Origin: Candidatus Oleimmundimicrobium americanum
GTDB taxonomy: Bacteria; Actinomycetota; Aquicultoria; UBA3085; Oleimmundimicrobiaceae
NCBI GenBank assembly: GCA_002366545.1
Contig: DFBH01000040.1
Coordinates: forward strand, 2,416 to 29,953
Reading direction: 5' to 3'
Length of the DNA: 27,538 nucleotides
This document shows, one piece after another, positions 7,660 through 16,131 of the stretch. The notes beneath the pieces are model-generated. The model ran no database searches. It saw only the letters and a program-made list of their open reading frames with translations, and was not told the DNA's origin. Position numbers and translations under genes: made by a program. The first letter of the stretch is position 1. Each line of letters begins with the position of its first letter.

Positions 7660-8463
7660 TTAATCCGGCAAGATATTTTTTCTAGCATATTCAACAGCGT
7701 TTATAAAAAACTTCAAACCCGAACCACTCTCAGGCAAGTCTTCTCTTGTCCACCTGGGGTAATGCGTCCGCCTAACGAAGTCCTCCGGATGCGGCATCAT
7801 CCCAAACACCCTTCCCGTCTCATCACAAATACCGGCAATGTTGTTAACAGAGCCGTTGGGATTAAAAGGATAGCCTGCAAAACTGCCCTCAGCATCAACA
7901 TATTGAACAACAATTTGCTGATTTGAGCATATTCTGTTTAAAGTTTCCTCGTTTTTCACAACAAATTTGCCTTCCCCATGACACACGGGCACATAAAGCA
8001 AATCGTCGATTTCTCTTGTGAAAATACAATCTGAATTCGGATTGACCCTTAGATAAACCCAACGATCCTCAAATTTACCGGAATCGTTGAAGGTCAAGGT
8101 CGTTAATTGACTTCTATAATCACCGTCAAAACCGGGAAGAAGTCCAAGCTTAACCATCACTTGGAAACCGTTACATACACCAAAAATCAGCTTCCCGTCA
8201 GATATAAATTCAAGGATCTGATCGAGCAGTTTATATTTTAATTTATTTGCCAAAACTTTCCCAGAGGCAATATCATCACCAAAAGAAAATCCACCTGGAA
8301 ACATCAAAATTTGATATTCTTTCAACGTCTTTTCGCAAGAAGCAAGCGTATTGACATGCACCCTCTCAACTTGAGCACCCGCTCTCTCAAAAGCACATAC
8401 CGCATCATAATCCCTATTTATCCCCGCCGCCAAAAGCACACACACCTTAGGTTTATTCACCAT
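7660..8463 (-). CDS. purQ: FGAM synthase glutaminase subunit PurQ
   Basis: Class I glutamine amidotransferase that supplies ammonia to PurL. Nucleophile Cys97 lies in FGVCNGFQ; His225 and Glu227 lie in MMPHPEDF. The oxyanion-hole region is FPGGFSFGDD. At 267 residues it is longer than the roughly 227-residue Bacillus PurQ; the extra length is spread through the middle and C-terminus. ATG follows GGGAG at four bases. It is separated from purL by 273 bases, the longest gap inside the operon, and nearly all of that gap is tandem repeat. It must partner with the PurL next door, which lacks a glutaminase domain. Confidence 0.95.
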   Translation of the reverse strand: MVNKPKVCVLLAAGINRDYDAVCAFERAGAQVERVHVNTLASCEKTLKEYQILMFPGGFSFGDDIASGKVLANKLKYKLLDQILEFISDGKLIFGVCNGFQVMVKLGLLPGFDGDYRSQLTTLTFNDSGKFEDRWVYLRVNPNSDCIFTREIDDLLYVPVCHGEGKFVVKNEETLNRICSNQQIVVQYVDAEGSFAGYPFNPNGSVNNIAGICDETGRVFGMMPHPEDFVRRTHYPRWTREDLPESGSGLKFFINAVEYARKNILPD

Positions 8464-8532
8464 TCAGCTCCCAATCGCTAGCTATTTAATGCAAAAGTTA
8501 AATTTGTCTTGATTATTTTTATTCTACTCTTT

Positions 8533-8743
8533 TGACTTCCATCTATCAGCCATCTGCTATCTGCCATCAGCTACTTTACCCGTTACCCTGTTAGTCGGGA
8601 GTCTCTTAGCGAGAAGTCGGTAGTTTGTCGGCCAAATTATTGATTTTACTATATCCCACACTCCATACGCCATATTCCATATTTTATACTCCATACTATA
8701 GACTCCATCTGCTATCTGCCATAAGCCAACAGCCAACTACCAA
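8533..8743. repeat. About 210 bp of degenerate 7-bp tandem repeat filling the purL-purQ spacer
   Basis: From 8660 the plus strand can be cut into twelve consecutive heptamers: ACTCCAT, ACGCCAT, ATTCCAT, ATTTTAT, ACTCCAT, ACTATAG, ACTCCAT, CTGCTAT, CTGCCAT, AAGCCAA, CAGCCAA, CTACCAA. The last unit covers the purL stop codon. From 8533 the same period gives ATCTATC, AGCCATC, TGCTATC, TGCCATC, AGCTACT and then units around AGTCGGG. Unit sequence drifts along the array but the 7-bp phase holds. There is no coding potential on either strand worth reporting. Confidence 0.75.
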
Positions 8744-11700
8744 TCAAGCGTTCTCTGCCAGGCTTCTTTTAAATTATAAATGTTTGCATCTATAACAAGT
8801 TTTCCGTCTTTTCCGATAACTTTAAAATCATCATCCGCCCTCACCTTGCCAATTTGGGCAAAGACGTTTCCTTTCAACATCCGTTCAAAATCGGCTTTTT
8901 TCTCGGGCAAAACGGTCACAATGAACCTGCTGTTCGTCTCGGAAAATAAAATCTCGTCGTCTCTTAGAGAGCCCTCCATTGGAACATTTGACAGATTTAA
9001 CTCCATGCCCAAGCCGCCGGCAAAAGAACTTTCCGCCGCCGCGAGCCCAAGTCCTCCTTCGGAACAATCATGGCAGGATGAAACGAGACCTTCCATAATT
9101 GCCTTATGCAACGAGCCGTATAGTTTTTTCGCAGCTTCTGCATTCAATTTCGGGACAGAATTTCCGACCAAGTTCTTCGTCATAAGATAATGGGAGCCAC
9201 CCAGCTCATTTCCGGTTAATCCCAGAATATATACCAAATTCCCTTTTCTCTTAACATCCATCGTAACAGCTTTTTTGGTGTCTTCAATTACCCCCATCGC
9301 AGATATGAGAAGTGTGGGTGGGATTGATATCGTCTTATCTTCCACCTGATATTCATTGTGAAAACTATCCTTCCCGGATATAAAAGGCACGCCCAGCCCA
9401 ACCGCCGCGTAGTAACATCCTTGAGTAGCTCTGACCAATTGAGCCAACTTAAAATCGCCATCGGGATTATCCTCTGATAAAATCGGGTTTCCCCAGCAAA
9501 AGTTATCAAGAATCGCAATGTGGTCCGGATTTGCCCCAACGGCCACACAGTTTCTTACAGCCTCATCTATGACAGAAGCAGCCATCCAATATGTATCAAT
9601 TTCGCCAAACTTTGGATTTATTCCATTTGAGACAACGACCCCTTCTCCCTTATCCGGCAAAGGTTTTATGACAGCGGCATCTGACGGACCATCGTTCACC
9701 TTACCAACAAGCGGTTTAACCACGCTTGCTCCTTGAACCTCGTGATCATACTGACGAATCACCCATTCCTTACTGCAGACATTAAGTGAGGAAAGAATAT
9801 TCTTTAAATCGGGCAATAAATCAGCCGGCTGAGAGAAATCCGGGGATTTAAACTCCCGCCTTTTCCAAGAGGCCCTTAATTTCAGTTGTGAAAGCCCTCT
9901 ATGCACGAAGTCCATATTAAGGTAGAGGACAGTTTTATTTTCATACTTGACGTCAATTTTCTCGCTCGACCGAAATTCGCCGATTACGGTTGCTTCAACA
10001 TCCCATTTTTCACAAACCTTCATAAATTCATCGATATCATCCAAAGGAACTGCAAGTGTCATCCTCTCTTGCGACTCCGATACCCAGAGTTCCCACGGGT
10101 CAAGACCGGGATATTTGGTCGGAACCTTTTCCAAATCAACCACGCAGCCCCCGCAAAACTCGGACATCTCCCCAACTGAGGAAGAAAGCCCACCGGCTCC
10201 ATTATCGGTAATTGCGTTATAAAGACCTCTATCACGAGCTTCAAGTAGCGCATCCATCATCTTTTTTTGAACGATGGGCGCACCTATTTGAACGGCCGTA
10301 GGCGAAGTTGTCTCCTCAAGTTTGACCGAGGAGAAAGTCGCGCCGTGAATACCATCTTTTCCAATTTTTCCACCAACCATAACTATCAAATCACCTGGTT
10401 CAACCATTTTAACATGACTCTCGCGCCCCAAAATCTCTTTGGGCATCATGCCCCCTGTTCCGCAATAAACCAGAGGATTATATACATATGCCTCATCAAA
10501 AACGATCGCTCCGTTTATCGTGGGTATTCCCATCTTATTTCCGCCATGCTCGACTCCCTTCCTTACTCCTTTGAATATGCGCTTGGGGTGCAATACCTTC
10601 TGTGGCAGCTTCTCGTACGGAAAATCGGGCGGGCCAAAACAAAAAATATCGGTGTTAAAGATGAGATTGGCCCCCAAACCGGTGCCCATGGGATCTCTGT
10701 TTACCCCGACGATACCGGTAAGCGCCCCGCCGTATGGATCGAGCGCCGAGGGATGGTTGTGGGTCTCCACCTTAAAAACCAAATTATAATCTTCGTTAAA
10801 ACCGATAACCCCGGCATTATCATCAAACACCGAAACTAACCAGTCTTTATCCACATCTTCGGTTGCTTTTTTAATATAGCTATTAAAGAGACTGTCAATT
10901 TTTTCTTTCTTTCCGTTTTCCTCGTAATCTATGAGAGCATTAAATATCTTGTGTTTGCAGTGTTCGGACCATGTTTGAGCAAGCATTTCCAATTCGACAT
11001 CGGTTGGTTTATCGCCAAGACCAACTCGCTTACGCTCCTCTAAAATTTTTGGATCCTTAAAATAGCTGCGGATTTTTTGCATCTCCTCCAAATTGAGTGA
11101 AAGCACCCCCTCGGTGCTTATCCTCATGAGTTCTTCATTGTCAACATTGAGGTCGACTTCAGTAACTATGGGCTCGCGTTCCCCTGTAGCCATAAAATAT
11201 TTCTCATCATCCCTTTTCCTTGCAAACCAGCTCCGCTCATCCAAAATCAAGTAATATTCAGTGATAGGATTAGCAAGAAGCCCCGTGGATATACGCTTAG
11301 CATCTCCTTCGCCAACTTGCCCGTTTATCAAATAAAGACGTGAAGTATGAACCGATTCGTCTTCTTTAAATTTTATATTCAAAAGATCCTCTATCCCTTC
11401 AACGGTGGTTCTTCCAACGTTGTCGGTTACCCCCGGCTTATACCCAACTTCGATTACTTTGGAGAAATCCTTTGCAAGTGTGCCATCATAAGAAGAGATT
11501 TGAGTAATGGGATCGGTCAAGAGTTCAGTAGCGACCCTTTTGACCCGCACTTCATCTAACGCAGCTTTTATCGTGTAAACGTCGACTGTTTTTACCGAAT
11601 CTACATCTATTCTTAAATCTTCAACGATAGATTTTTTAACCGATTCCCCCAGAGCGTCCACGACTCCGGGTTTGAAACCGACCTCTACCCGCCATATTGG

Positions 11701-11751
11701 TTGACTGGTTTGCTGGTTAAAAAACATTAACTTAGCGTGCCCCTCTCTCAT
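8737..11751 (-). CDS. purL: FGAM synthase PurL with two N-terminal PurS-like domains fused
   Basis: ATP-dependent amidation of FGAR to FGAM, using ammonia from PurQ. The 1004-residue protein is longer than small PurL (about 740) and shorter than large PurL (about 1300). Residues 20-84 and 98-170 are two PurS-like repeats, each with G(F/Y)KPGV.D..G and LL(T/A).PIT. The catalytic core follows: WSEHC with His264, ETHNHPSA at 329-336, GGKIGKDGIHGATFSS, DNGAGGLSSSVGEM, GKDSFHNEY and SHDCSEGGLG. No glutaminase domain is present, in agreement with a separate purQ and the absence of a separate purS. ATG at 11751 follows AAGGA and overlaps purC by 20 bases; the ATG eight codons later is an alternative. 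The C-terminus ends WQRTLDW, with the stop inside the tandem repeat. Confidence 0.95.
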   Translation of the reverse strand: MREGHAKLMFFNQQTSQPIWRVEVGFKPGVVDALGESVKKSIVEDLRIDVDSVKTVDVYTIKAALDEVRVKRVATELLTDPITQISSYDGTLAKDFSKVIEVGYKPGVTDNVGRTTVEGIEDLLNIKFKEDESVHTSRLYLINGQVGEGDAKRISTGLLANPITEYYLILDERSWFARKRDDEKYFMATGEREPIVTEVDLNVDNEELMRISTEGVLSLNLEEMQKIRSYFKDPKILEERKRVGLGDKPTDVELEMLAQTWSEHCKHKIFNALIDYEENGKKEKIDSLFNSYIKKATEDVDKDWLVSVFDDNAGVIGFNEDYNLVFKVETHNHPSALDPYGGALTGIVGVNRDPMGTGLGANLIFNTDIFCFGPPDFPYEKLPQKVLHPKRIFKGVRKGVEHGGNKMGIPTINGAIVFDEAYVYNPLVYCGTGGMMPKEILGRESHVKMVEPGDLIVMVGGKIGKDGIHGATFSSVKLEETTSPTAVQIGAPIVQKKMMDALLEARDRGLYNAITDNGAGGLSSSVGEMSEFCGGCVVDLEKVPTKYPGLDPWELWVSESQERMTLAVPLDDIDEFMKVCEKWDVEATVIGEFRSSEKIDVKYENKTVLYLNMDFVHRGLSQLKLRASWKRREFKSPDFSQPADLLPDLKNILSSLNVCSKEWVIRQYDHEVQGASVVKPLVGKVNDGPSDAAVIKPLPDKGEGVVVSNGINPKFGEIDTYWMAASVIDEAVRNCVAVGANPDHIAILDNFCWGNPILSEDNPDGDFKLAQLVRATQGCYYAAVGLGVPFISGKDSFHNEYQVEDKTISIPPTLLISAMGVIEDTKKAVTMDVKRKGNLVYILGLTGNELGGSHYLMTKNLVGNSVPKLNAEAAKKLYGSLHKAIMEGLVSSCHDCSEGGLGLAAAESSFAGGLGMELNLSNVPMEGSLRDDEILFSETNSRFIVTVLPEKKADFERMLKGNVFAQIGKVRADDDFKVIGKDGKLVIDANIYNLKEAWQRTLDW

Positions 11752-12628
11752 TTTTCCTTGTTAAATCTTCAAATTTTTCGCCAGTCACTCTCTCGTATGC
11801 TTCTATATATTTTTTGCTCGTTTCCTCGATAACTTCAGATGACAAATGGGGAGGCGGGGGTTCATGATCCCAGCCAATTTCATCCAGATAATCTCTTACA
11901 AACTGTTTATCGAAGCTATTCTGTGATTTTCCGGGTTCATAATCTAAAACCGCCCAAAAACGTGAGGAATCGGGAGTAAAAATCTCATCAACAATTATGG
12001 TTTTGTCTTGAAACCTTCCGAACTCAAACTTCGTGTCAGCAATTATTATCCCCTTGGATTCCGCCTCGGCCACGGCAAATTCATAAAGTTTTATACTTAA
12101 ATTTCGCAATTCCTCAGCAACGTCCGCACCCAAAATCTCAGCCGCTTTTTCAAAAGAAACGTTTTCATCGTGCCCTGATTCGGCCTTTGTGGCCGGAGTA
12201 AATATAGGTTTGGGAAGTTTGTCAGATTCTCTTAATCTCTTCGGAAGCTCAATCCCACAAACAGTGCCGCTTTTTTTATATTCCTTCCAACCCGAACCTG
12301 CAAGGTAACCCCTTACCACACATTCAATGGGATACACATCGGCTTTTTTTACCAACATGCTTCTACCATCGAGGTAATCAGCTTGCTCCTTCAATTCATC
12401 GGGAAAATCATTAACATCTGAGGAGATGAGGTGATTTTCAACAATATGTTTAACCCGCTTGAACCAATAAAGAGAAAGGGCCGTTAGAACTTTCCCTTTG
12501 TAAGGGATATCGTCAAGTAAAATAGAATCATATGCCGATATTCTATCCGTCGCGACCATAACCAACCGGTCGCCAAAATCGTATATATCCCTTACTTTTC
12601 CTTGTTTAGTGGGTTTAAGCAGCGTAAT
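11732..12628 (-). CDS. purC: SAICAR synthase PurC with a non-canonical start (ATT or CTG)
   Basis: Joins aspartate to CAIR with ATP. Motifs: GKVRDIYDFGDRL (nucleotide-binding loop), ATDRISAYD, CVVRGYLAGSGW, KPIFTPATKAESGHDEN, IIADTKFEFG and DEIFTPDSSRFW. The conserved GKVRDIY segment lies upstream of the first ATG, GTG or TTG in frame (TTG at 12565, in DRLVM). Upstream of it the frame runs back to a TAA with no canonical start. A clear GAGGTG sits four bases before ATT (12628-12626), giving 298 residues, the usual long-form length; CTG two codons later (12622) is the other option. A start at 12565 would delete the ATP-binding loop. Its end overlaps purL by 20 bases; purB ends 100 bases upstream. 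Confidence 0.9.
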   Translation of the reverse strand: MTLLKPTKQGKVRDIYDFGDRLVMVATDRISAYDSILLDDIPYKGKVLTALSLYWFKRVKHIVENHLISSDVNDFPDELKEQADYLDGRSMLVKKADVYPIECVVRGYLAGSGWKEYKKSGTVCGIELPKRLRESDKLPKPIFTPATKAESGHDENVSFEKAAEILGADVAEELRNLSIKLYEFAVAEAESKGIIIADTKFEFGRFQDKTIIVDEIFTPDSSRFWAVLDYEPGKSQNSFDKQFVRDYLDEIGWDHEPPPPHLSSEVIEETSKKYIEAYERVTGEKFEDLTRKNERGAR

Positions 12629-12728
12629 TTTACACCTCGGACAAAAGATTATTTACTGATAAAATAGTAACAAAAAACAGAGTCGGTGAAAAGGATAGCA
12701 ACTATTAATCCGGTTTTAATTAAAGTTC

Positions 12729-14030
12729 TTAATCATCCAAATGTTTAAGTCTCTCAAATATTTTGCCGATATTTCTCAAATAATAAGAACTGTCAAAAGT
12801 TTTATCCATTTTTTCTGTTGTTAAATATTTTTTAATTTCCTCATCGGCAAGAAGAACTTCCTTGAAATCGACTTTCTTCTGCCAGGTTTTCATCGCGCAT
12901 CGCTGCACAACCCTGTAGGCATCCTCCCTTAACATCCCCTTTTCAATTAAGGCAAGCAAAACTCTTTGCGAGAAGAAAAGCCCATGGGTTTTTTCAAGGT
13001 TGGCCTTCATGTTATCAGAATGGACATTAAGATCCTGAATCACGTGGATACACTTGTGGAACATATAATCGAGAAGGGTAGTACTATCCGGAACGATAAC
13101 TCGTTCAGCTGAAGAATGAGAGATATCTCTCTCGTGCCAAAGAGCTACATTTTCCAAAGCGGCTTGAGCATTCGAGCGAACAACCCGGGCCAAACCACAA
13201 ATTCGCTCGCAAATAATTGGGTTCTTTTTATGAGGCATAGCCGAGGAACCCTTCTGCCCTTTGGCAAACGGTTCCTCGGCTTCCAAAACTTCCGTTCTTT
13301 GAAGATGTCTTATCTCAAGAGCAAATTTATCTAAAGATGAAGCAACGACTGCAAGGACACACATGTATTCAGCATGCCTATCCCTTTGGAGAATTTGAGT
13401 TGAAACTTGAGCTGGTTTCAAGCCCAACTTTTCGCAAACATAAGATTCTACAAAAGGATCGATGTTTGCATAGGTACCAACGGCACCGGATATCTTTCCG
13501 CAACTTATGACGTCTTTGGCTTTATCTAAGCGTTCAATATTCCTCTGCATCTCAAAAGCCCAGAGAGCGAGTTTTAATCCAAAGGTGGTCGGCTCCGCAT
13601 GCATGCCGTGAGATCTGCCAATCATTATTGTATCTTTATATTCAAGAGCTTTTTTCTTTAAAACCGCTTTAAGGTTTTTTGCATCTTCAATTAGAAATTC
13701 AACGGCCTCTTTCATCAAAACAGAAAGCCCGGTATCTACAACATCTGAAGAGGTCATACCATAATGAACATACTTTGAAGCCGGCCCCACATGCTCAGCA
13801 ACACTTGTTAAAAATGCAATGACATCGTGATGGACTTCTTCCTCAATTTCATCGATTCGCTCAACATCGAAGCGCGCCTTTTTTTTTATATCTTCAACCG
13901 CTTCTTTCGGGATTACCCCAAGCTTCGCCTGCGCTTCACAAGCAAGAACCTCTACGTCGAGCCATTTTTGATATTTGTTTTCTTGACTCCAAATTGATTC
14001 CATTCTTGGTAAAGTGTATCTTTTAATCAC
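12729..14030 (-). CDS. purB: Adenylosuccinate lyase PurB
   Basis: Acts twice: cleaves SAICAR to AICAR in IMP synthesis, and adenylosuccinate to AMP after PurA; both steps release fumarate. It is a homotetramer of the fumarase/aspartase superfamily. Visible motifs: EVHHDVIAF (His67-His68), YGMTSSDVVDT (90-100), GRSHGMHAEPTT with the catalytic His near 141, and the flexible signature loop KGSSAMPHKKNP (260-271), whose Ser is the other catalytic residue. Length 433 is typical. The start is GTG at 14030, five bases after AGGAG. It lies 34 bases after purE and 100 bases before purC. Confidence 0.97.
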   Translation of the reverse strand: MIKRYTLPRMESIWSQENKYQKWLDVEVLACEAQAKLGVIPKEAVEDIKKKARFDVERIDEIEEEVHHDVIAFLTSVAEHVGPASKYVHYGMTSSDVVDTGLSVLMKEAVEFLIEDAKNLKAVLKKKALEYKDTIMIGRSHGMHAEPTTFGLKLALWAFEMQRNIERLDKAKDVISCGKISGAVGTYANIDPFVESYVCEKLGLKPAQVSTQILQRDRHAEYMCVLAVVASSLDKFALEIRHLQRTEVLEAEEPFAKGQKGSSAMPHKKNPIICERICGLARVVRSNAQAALENVALWHERDISHSSAERVIVPDSTTLLDYMFHKCIHVIQDLNVHSDNMKANLEKTHGLFFSQRVLLALIEKGMLREDAYRVVQRCAMKTWQKKVDFKEVLLADEEIKKYLTTEKMDKTFDSSYYLRNIGKIFERLKHLDD

Positions 14031-14064
14031 TCAAGCTCCTCCTCAATCAAGTTCTTATTTGAAA

Positions 14065-14529
14065 TTAAACTTTTCCAACCGCAAGATTTTCTTTATATTC
14101 CCTGATGGCTTCGCGAATTTCCGGATATTTAATGCTTAAAATCTGCGCTGCCAAAATTCCGGCGTTCTTAGCCCCGCCTATAGCAACTGTTGCAACAGGA
14201 ACGCCGCTTGGCATTTGCACGGTGGAAAGGAGAGCATCCATTCCACCAAAATCTTTGGAAGAAATCGGGACGCCGATTACAGGCAACACCGTATATGAAG
14301 CAACCGCTCCAGCAAGATGAGCCGCTTTACCGGCTCCACAAATTATAACTTCTATCCCCTTCTCCTTAGCACCGGCAGCATATTCATGAACTTTTTCAGG
14401 AGTGCGATGTGCGGACATTACGTGTATTTCGTTTGGCGCTCCGAATTCATCAAGTATCTCTTTGGCAGCCTTCATAATCGGCTCATCAGACTTGCTGCCC
14501 ATTAAAATCCCCACAAGCGGCTTCTCCAC
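14065..14529 (-). CDS. purE: N5-carboxyaminoimidazole ribonucleotide mutase PurE (class I type)
   Basis: Moves the carboxylate of N5-CAIR to C4, giving CAIR. The protein of 154 residues shows GSKSD (11-15), SAHRTP (39-44), GAGKAAHLAGAVAS, PVIGVP and GGMDALLSTVQMPSG. SAHRTP is the class I form, which normally depends on PurK; no purK is present in the window. I start at GTG 14529, seven bases after a strong AAAGGAGG. An ATG at 14592 would add 21 residues that match no PurE and come from the repeat-rich spacer. It lies 100 bases after purD. Confidence 0.95.
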   Translation of the reverse strand: MEKPLVGILMGSKSDEPIMKAAKEILDEFGAPNEIHVMSAHRTPEKVHEYAAGAKEKGIEVIICGAGKAAHLAGAVASYTVLPVIGVPISSKDFGGMDALLSTVQMPSGVPVATVAIGGAKNAGILAAQILSIKYPEIREAIREYKENLAVGKV

Positions 14530-14549
14530 TAAAATTCCTCCTTTATTAG

Positions 14550-14690
14550 TCTCTTGGTCGAAAGTGGTTAGTCGGTAGTTAAAAACTGCCAAGAGAATTT
14601 ACTCCCAACTCCCCGCCTGCCTACGCCTATTATGTCGTCAGGCATTGGCGGGCAGGCCCACTACCGACTCCCGACTGGCTCTTCACTGCT
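14550..14690. repeat. Repeat-rich purD-purE junction with inverted repeats
   Basis: Contains an 8-bp inverted repeat TCTCTTGG (14550-14557) / CCAAGAGA (14589-14596) and a 7-bp pair GCCTGCC (14615-14621) / GGCAGGC (14651-14657). It also has heptamer-like units GAGTCGG and TAGTGGG on the minus strand, resembling AGTCGGG units at 8603-8640. It supplies the last codons and the stop of purD. Confidence 0.5.
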
Positions 14691-15949
14691 CTCAAAGCTA
14701 TATCTTTTCTACAATATATTCCGTTGAAATCAATCTTCTTTATGGCTTTGTATGCCCGCTCGCGGGCCTCTTTAAAATCATTCCCGAGGGCACTGACATT
14801 TAAAACCCTTCCGCCGGCGGTAGCCACACTTTCATCTTTCATAGCAGTCCCGGCTTGAAAGATAACAATACCTTCTTCTAAGCTTGCATCTTCGATGCCC
14901 TTTATCTCAAACCCTTTTTCATATTTACCGGGATAGCCATCGGAAGCCAAAACAACCGTTACACAACTTTTTTTCGACCATTTGAGCTCCCCAAAATCTG
15001 CCAATCTTTTCTCGACAACAGCGAACATAACCTCGGCCAAATCACTCTCTAACCGAGGAAGAATCGCCTGGGTTTCAGGGTCTCCAAAACGACAGTTAAA
15101 TTCAAGGACTTTGGGCCCGTCTTTCGTGAGAATTATTCCACCATAGAGAATCCCGCGATATTCAATACCCTCGTTTGCCAGTCCTTCAATTGTCGGCTTA
15201 AGCACCTTATTAACTATCGTATCGTATATGTTTTTGGTTACAACCGGCACAGGGGAGTAGGAACCCATACCGCCTGTATTCGGCCCCAAATCACCATCGT
15301 AAATTCTCTTATAATCCTGAGCGGGAACCATTGGCAAAACAGTTTTTCCATCGGTGAATGCAAGAAGTGAAACCTCCTCGCCCTCCAGATATTCCTCGAT
15401 TATCACCTTATTCCCCGCCGAACCGAATCTTTTATTTACAAAACAATCTTCGAGAGCTTTTTTGGCTTCTCCTCTATTTTCTGCGATGAATACACCTTTG
15501 CCCGCAGCCAATCCATCCGCTTTGACAACCAGAGGCATTTCATGACTTTCAACAAAATTTACAGCTTCCTTATAATCGGTGAAGGTTTGAGCGAAGCCAG
15601 TTGGTATATTATATTTTTGCATGATATTTTTGGCAAAACTTTTGCTGCCCTCCATCTGAGCCGCTTCTTTTCGCGGACCAAATATCTTCAGTCCTCGTTT
15701 CTCAAATAAGTTAACGATTCCGGCAACAAGAGGGTCTTCGGGGCCAACCACGGTAAGCCCAATATTTTCACCTTCAGCAAAATCAGCAAGTACCTCAATT
15801 TCATCAACCGAAATATTTAAATTTTCCGCTATTCCTGCCGTTCCACCGTTCCCGGGAGCACAGTAAATCTTTTCAACCAGTGGGCTTTGACTCAATTTCC
15901 ATGTCAAGGCATGTTCTCTTCCGCCACTCCCAATAATTAAAACCTTCAT
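14630..15949 (-). CDS. purD: Phosphoribosylamine-glycine ligase PurD (GAR synthetase)
   Basis: ATP-grasp ligase joining glycine to phosphoribosylamine. Motifs in order: GSGGREHAL (7-15), the ATP-grasp strand PLVVKADGLAAGKGV, NTGGMGSYSPVPV, LYGGIILTKDGPKVLEFN and CRFGDPETQAILPRL. I start at ATG 15949, five bases after GGAGG; GTG four codons upstream would place the ribosome site inside the gene. The family normally ends soon after the DIALRAVK-like segment. Here about 14 more residues (SQSGVGSGPARQCLTT region) come from repeat DNA, giving 439 residues. It is the first gene of the pur operon, and its promoter must lie in 15950-16080. Confidence 0.96.
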   Translation of the reverse strand: MKVLIIGSGGREHALTWKLSQSPLVEKIYCAPGNGGTAGIAENLNISVDEIEVLADFAEGENIGLTVVGPEDPLVAGIVNLFEKRGLKIFGPRKEAAQMEGSKSFAKNIMQKYNIPTGFAQTFTDYKEAVNFVESHEMPLVVKADGLAAGKGVFIAENRGEAKKALEDCFVNKRFGSAGNKVIIEEYLEGEEVSLLAFTDGKTVLPMVPAQDYKRIYDGDLGPNTGGMGSYSPVPVVTKNIYDTIVNKVLKPTIEGLANEGIEYRGILYGGIILTKDGPKVLEFNCRFGDPETQAILPRLESDLAEVMFAVVEKRLADFGELKWSKKSCVTVVLASDGYPGKYEKGFEIKGIEDASLEEGIVIFQAGTAMKDESVATAGGRVLNVSALGNDFKEARERAYKAIKKIDFNGIYCRKDIALRAVKSQSGVGSGPARQCLTT

Positions 15950-16040
15950 AACAACCTCCACAAAAAATCATTGACCCTTACCTTAATTTTAAAAATTCAA
16001 AAGAATCCCGTTCATAAATTTTATAGGAGAAAGAACAAAA

Positions 16041-16052
16041 GTAGTATACTAC
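16041..16052. promoter_or_regulatory. 12-bp palindrome in the pur operon leader
   Basis: GTAGTATACTAC is a perfect palindrome lying between the purA terminator and the purD start. It contains TATACT, a possible -10, but no good -35 lies at the right distance. It could be an operator or part of the promoter. I do not recognise a PurR (PurBox) site or a purine riboswitch in this leader. Confidence 0.3.
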
Positions 16053-16077
16053 AAAACAAGCTATTCGAAACCTAAAA

Positions 16078-16107
16078 ACAAAAAAGCCGCTTAAACGAGC
16101 GGCTTTT
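16078..16107 (-). terminator. Rho-independent terminator of purA
   Basis: Minus strand: AAAGCCGCT, loop CGTTTA, AGCGGCTTT, followed by a T-rich tract (TTTTTTGTTTTT). The perfect 9-bp stem lies 25 bases after the purA stop. It separates purA transcription from the purD-purH operon. Confidence 0.88.
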
Positions 16108-16131
16108 AAAAAACACGGTCACACCAAAAAA

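Noticed and set aside
8533..8743. CRISPR array
   Set aside because: Units are 7 bp, contiguous and degenerate, with no spacers of even length and no cas genes nearby.
10267..10839. Long plus-strand frame (190 codons) within purL
   Set aside because: It lies wholly antisense to the conserved PurL catalytic core and resembles no protein; it is a shadow of purL codon use.
14530..14592. ATG start of purE at 14592
   Set aside because: The extra 21 residues match no PurE, derive from spacer repeats, and a strong AAAGGAGG sits before GTG at 14529.
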